Both the position numbers and the translations under genes were made by a program. DNA of 64,000 nucleotides. Source: Variovorax sp. PMC12 (GTDB lineage: Bacteria > Pseudomonadota > Gammaproteobacteria > Burkholderiales > Burkholderiaceae_C). Under the pieces are notes generated by a model. That model was not told the DNA's origin. It saw only the letters and a list, made by a program, of their open reading frames with translations, and ran no database searches. The stretch lies in the NCBI RefSeq assembly GCF_003019815.1, contig NZ_CP027773.1, positions 4,304,501 through 4,368,500 of the forward strand, written 5' to 3'. This document shows positions 61,881 through 64,000 of this stretch, in pieces; the first letter of the stretch is position 1; each line of letters begins with the position of its first letter.

Positions 61881-61896
61881 TCAGCGGCTGATCAGC
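61875..61896. repeat. Tandem 11-bp repeat over two stop codons
   Basis: GGCTGATCAGC twice in a row (61875-61885 and 61886-61896). The first copy holds the purC stop; the second holds the stop of the convergent META gene. Each copy contains the palindrome GCTGATCAGC. Confidence 0.7.
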
Positions 61897-62347
61897 GCGC
61901 TCCGGCCGAGCTGAAGGTCGCCACGGTCCGGCCGCCGGCGTCCAGCAGCGCCAGCCGGCCCGGCCCCGCGAGGCTGTAGCTCGCGGTGTTCTGCAGCGCC
62001 GAAATGAACTGCGCCTCGTTGGCGCCGCGCGTCGGGTCGAGGCAGGCCATGCGGGTCGAGGCCAGCTGGCCGATCTTCAGCGAGATGCCAGCGCGCGTGA
62101 ACGAACCCGAAAGGCGGTTGCAGCCGCCCGATCCGCTGACCCGTCCGCTGCTGCGGTCGAACTGAACCTGCGCGCCGCTGTTGGGCGCGATGGTCTCGTC
62201 GCCCAGCTGCACCAAGCGCCAGGTCGGCCCCTCGATCGGTTCGTCCAGGCTGATGCCGCTCCCGCATCCGGCCAGGGTGGTCGACAGCGCCGCCGCCGCG
62301 AGGGCAAGCAGTGCGATGCGGCTGGTGGGGCGGGCGAATGAGCGCAT
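61892..62347 (-). CDS. META-domain lipoprotein (HslJ-like)
   Basis: 151 residues with lipobox LAGC (Cys28) and a META domain (about 40-148): GPTWRLVQLGDETI, GSGGCNRLSGSF and ASTRMACLDP. HslJ-type proteins sit in the outer membrane and are linked to stress or novobiocin tolerance in E. coli; the exact role is not known. It is convergent with purC. Confidence 0.9.
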   Translation of the reverse strand: MRSFARPTSRIALLALAAAALSTTLAGCGSGISLDEPIEGPTWRLVQLGDETIAPNSGAQVQFDRSSGRVSGSGGCNRLSGSFTRAGISLKIGQLASTRMACLDPTRGANEAQFISALQNTASYSLAGPGRLALLDAGGRTVATFSSAGAR

Positions 62348-62481
62348 GGCCGGTCTTTCCTTTTCAAATCTGCAACAAGTTGAATCGGGCGTGATCGTAT
62401 GCGACCGCGCCGGCCGCGCCAATGCCGTCCCCGCGTGCGGCCGGGCCATGAAAAAAGCGACCCGGAGGCCGCTTTGGGGGA

Positions 62482-63402
62482 TCAGCTCAGCACCACGCTG
62501 CTCAGGCGGCGGCGGTAGGTGGCCACCACCGGGTCGTCCGGCGGGATCTGGCCGTCGGCCACCTTGACCTTCGGCGGCTCGATCAGGTCGAGGATCGCGA
62601 TGTAGGTCTTGCGCGCGAGGTCTTCGCTCCAGGTCTTGTCGCGCATCAGGATGTCGAGCAGCTCGTCCATCGCGTCGGTCCAGCGCTGGGCGGCCATCAG
62701 CAGGCGGGCGCGGCCGAAGCGGGCGTCGAAGTCGCGCTTGTTGGCCGCGATCTTCGCGTCGAAATCGGCGACGGCCGGCGCGGCACCGGTGGGCGGTGCT
62801 GCGAAATCGATAGCATCCATCCAGCGCTGCAGCGCGTCGAAGCGGCGCACCAGCGTGGTCTTGGCGATCACCGGGGCGAACGCGACCTTGGCGTCGTCGT
62901 GGCGGCCTTCCTGCAGCAGCAGCTTGACGTAGTCGAAGCGGGCGTCGTCGTTGGCGGGGTCGGTGGCCACGGCGTGCTGCAGCTTCTCGAGCGCGCCCTG
63001 GGTGTCGCCGCCGGCCAGCGCTTCCTGCGCGGCGGCTTCTTCCGAGGCAGCCTCGGCTTCGTCGGCGCCGGGCACGTGCTTGTCGAGGAATTCACGGATC
63101 TTCTCGGCCGGAATGGCGCCGACGAAGCCGTCCACGGGCTGGCCGTCCTTGAACATCACGCAGAACGGGATGCTGCGCACGCCGAACATCTCCGACAGCT
63201 GGGAGGAGATCTGCGGCACCTTGTCGGCGTCGAGCTTGGCCAGCGTGAAGCGGCCGCCGTACTCGACTTCGAGCTTTTCGAGCACCGGGCCGAGCTGTTT
63301 GCAGGGGCCGCACCATTCGGCCCAGATGTCCAGCAGCACCGGCGTGGCGACCGAGCCTTCGATCAGTTCGGCCTGGAAATTTTCGAGAGTGATGTCGATC
63401 AT
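62482..63402 (-). CDS. Thioredoxin-TPR chaperedoxin (CnoX/YbbN type)
   Basis: 306 residues: a thioredoxin domain (about 1-108) with the active site WCGPC and cis-Pro in RSIPFCVMF, then a TPR-like region (about 118-290, EAALAGGDTQGALEKLQ-type repeats). It is of the CnoX family that guards proteins from oxidation and passes them to GroEL. Here the CGPC active site is kept, unlike E. coli CnoX, so redox activity is likely. Divergent from purE with 36 bases between starts. Confidence 0.92.
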   Translation of the reverse strand: MIDITLENFQAELIEGSVATPVLLDIWAEWCGPCKQLGPVLEKLEVEYGGRFTLAKLDADKVPQISSQLSEMFGVRSIPFCVMFKDGQPVDGFVGAIPAEKIREFLDKHVPGADEAEAASEEAAAQEALAGGDTQGALEKLQHAVATDPANDDARFDYVKLLLQEGRHDDAKVAFAPVIAKTTLVRRFDALQRWMDAIDFAAPPTGAAPAVADFDAKIAANKRDFDARFGRARLLMAAQRWTDAMDELLDILMRDKTWSEDLARKTYIAILDLIEPPKVKVADGQIPPDDPVVATYRRRLSSVVLS

Positions 63403-63438
63403 CGGAACCAACTGAGGGTGAAACGTAAAATTGAAACC

Positions 63439-63990
63439 ATGAACGAAACCATTCAGGTCGGTGTAGTGATGGGCTCGAGCTCCGATTGGGAGACGATGCG
63501 CAACGCGGTCGAGATTCTCCAGCAATTCGGAATCAGCCACGAGGCAAAGGTGGTCTCGGCCCATCGCATGCCCGATGCGCTCTTCGCGTATGCCGAAAGC
63601 GCCGCCGGGCGCGGGCTCGCCGCGATCATCGCCGGCGCGGGCGGGGCGGCCCACCTGCCGGGCATGCTGGCGTCCAAGACCACGGTGCCGGTGCTCGGCG
63701 TGCCGGTGGCCAGCCGCCACCTGCAGGGCGTCGATTCGCTCTACAGCATCGTGCAGATGCCCAAGGGCGTGCCGGTGGCCACCTTTGCCATCGGCAACGC
63801 CGGCGCGGCCAACGCGGCGCTGTTCGCGGTGTCGATGCTGGCGGTGAACGACCCGGCGCTGCGCGCGAAGCTCGACGCCTTCCGCACGGCCCAGACCGCC
63901 GCCGCCGAAGCCATGACGCTGCCGCCGGCGCCCGCTGGCGAAGCACCCCCCGTGTCCCCCTTCTCGCCCCAGGGCGGAGGTGCCCTGTGA
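63439..63990 (+). CDS. purE: N5-carboxyaminoimidazole ribonucleotide mutase
   Basis: 183 residues, class I PurE. GVVMGSSSDWETM, VSAHRMPD and IIAGAGGAAHLPGM hold the active-site Ser, Asp and His; the C-terminal part has a 16-residue Pro-rich tail beyond the usual end. It makes CAIR for PurC. The stop overlaps the likely purK start (GTGA). Confidence 0.96.
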   Translation: MNETIQVGVVMGSSSDWETMRNAVEILQQFGISHEAKVVSAHRMPDALFAYAESAAGRGLAAIIAGAGGAAHLPGMLASKTTVPVLGVPVASRHLQGVDSLYSIVQMPKGVPVATFAIGNAGAANAALFAVSMLAVNDPALRAKLDAFRTAQTAAAEAMTLPPAPAGEAPPVSPFSPQGGGAL

Positions 63991-64000
63991 GCAATGCCGA
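63987..64000 (+). CDS. purK: Start of purK (N5-carboxyaminoimidazole ribonucleotide synthase), cut by the window end
   Basis: GTG at 63987 overlaps the purE stop as GTGA and has GGAGG six bases upstream. Only four full codons (V-S-N-A) are in the window. The call rests on the ribosome site and on purK following purE in most bacteria. Confidence 0.6.

Noticed and set aside
62806..62820. A GATAGCATCC stretch like the one beside the palindrome at 35413-35431
   Set aside because: It lies in a coding frame (thioredoxin-TPR gene), has no matching second arm and can be explained by codons.
1..64000. tRNA, rRNA, riboswitch or CRISPR features
   Set aside because: No cloverleaf, rRNA stretch, known riboswitch core or regularly spaced direct repeats was recognised on reading; a covariance-model scan would be needed to exclude small RNAs.

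Overview
This window reads as chromosomal DNA of a high-GC betaproteobacterium of the Comamonadaceae, most likely Variovorax or a close relative. The evidence is codon use (almost all third positions G/C), gene content (DUF1631 protein, Bug-family binding protein, Smg/DprA/LysM block, ACC deaminase with its Lrp-type regulator) and the pgk-pyk-fba-purC-purE block typical of Burkholderiales. No rRNA, tRNA, CRISPR array, phage genes or transposase gene was recognised. The genus is inferred, not proven.

Layout. 1-2.9 kb: end of a nitrilase-type amidohydrolase, then a PAS sensor kinase and a FixJ-type response regulator. 2.9-8.1 kb: two tandem OmpA-like lipoproteins, a small membrane protein whose start codon overlaps that of mltA, and a Tat-exported PhoX-type protein. 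8.2-12.4 kb: Lrp regulator, divergent AceE-type 2-oxoacid dehydrogenase E1 without E2/E3, and a GntR regulator. 12.4-19.2 kb: a C4 sugar-acid operon (ltnD, denD, otnK, otnC, otnI) extended by a cytosine-deaminase-like amidohydrolase and a RidA protein, with a strong palindromic operator at its head. 19.2-26.9 kb, opposite strand: a catabolic island with creatininase-family hydrolase, ABC importer, FAD oxidase, flavodoxin-fold reductase, ferredoxin-type reductase and RutR-like TetR; a RutR-like site lies at its head. 26.9-31.6 kb: MFS exporter, amino-acid ABC importer parts, a tail-anchored protein of unknown role and an Lrp regulator. 31.7-35.4 kb: indolepyruvate:ferredoxin oxidoreductase. 35.6-38.9 kb: yajC-secD-secF. 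39-47.8 kb: DUF1631 protein, smg, dprA, LysM protein, def, BamE-like lipoprotein, fmt, azlC, azlD. 47.8-54.3 kb: a tightly overlapping six-gene aromatic-compound operon (VOC, hydrolase, FAD monooxygenase, DUF2783, atypical MBL protein, Bug binding protein) with a divergent LysR regulator. 54.3-64 kb: pgk, pyk, ACC deaminase and its regulator, an esterase, fba, purC, META lipoprotein, a CnoX-type thioredoxin, purE and the start of purK.

How the genes fit together. Central carbon (pgk, pyk, fba), purine synthesis (purC, purE, purK), protein export and formyl-methionine metabolism (def, fmt) are housekeeping. Between them sit accessory catabolic modules, each with its own regulator: C4 sugar acids to DHAP, an unidentified nitrogen compound, an aromatic compound, and ACC to 2-oxobutyrate. 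The last could feed the orphan 2-oxoacid dehydrogenase E1, but that link is inference.

The most unusual structure is a family of 68-nt palindromic units (three copies, at 15.8 and 22.7 kb) in which copies differ by paired changes that keep the stems. A 107-bp hairpin element at 8.2 kb has a degenerate partial copy at 42.07 kb. These elements lie inside or between operons and were not linked to any transposase here.
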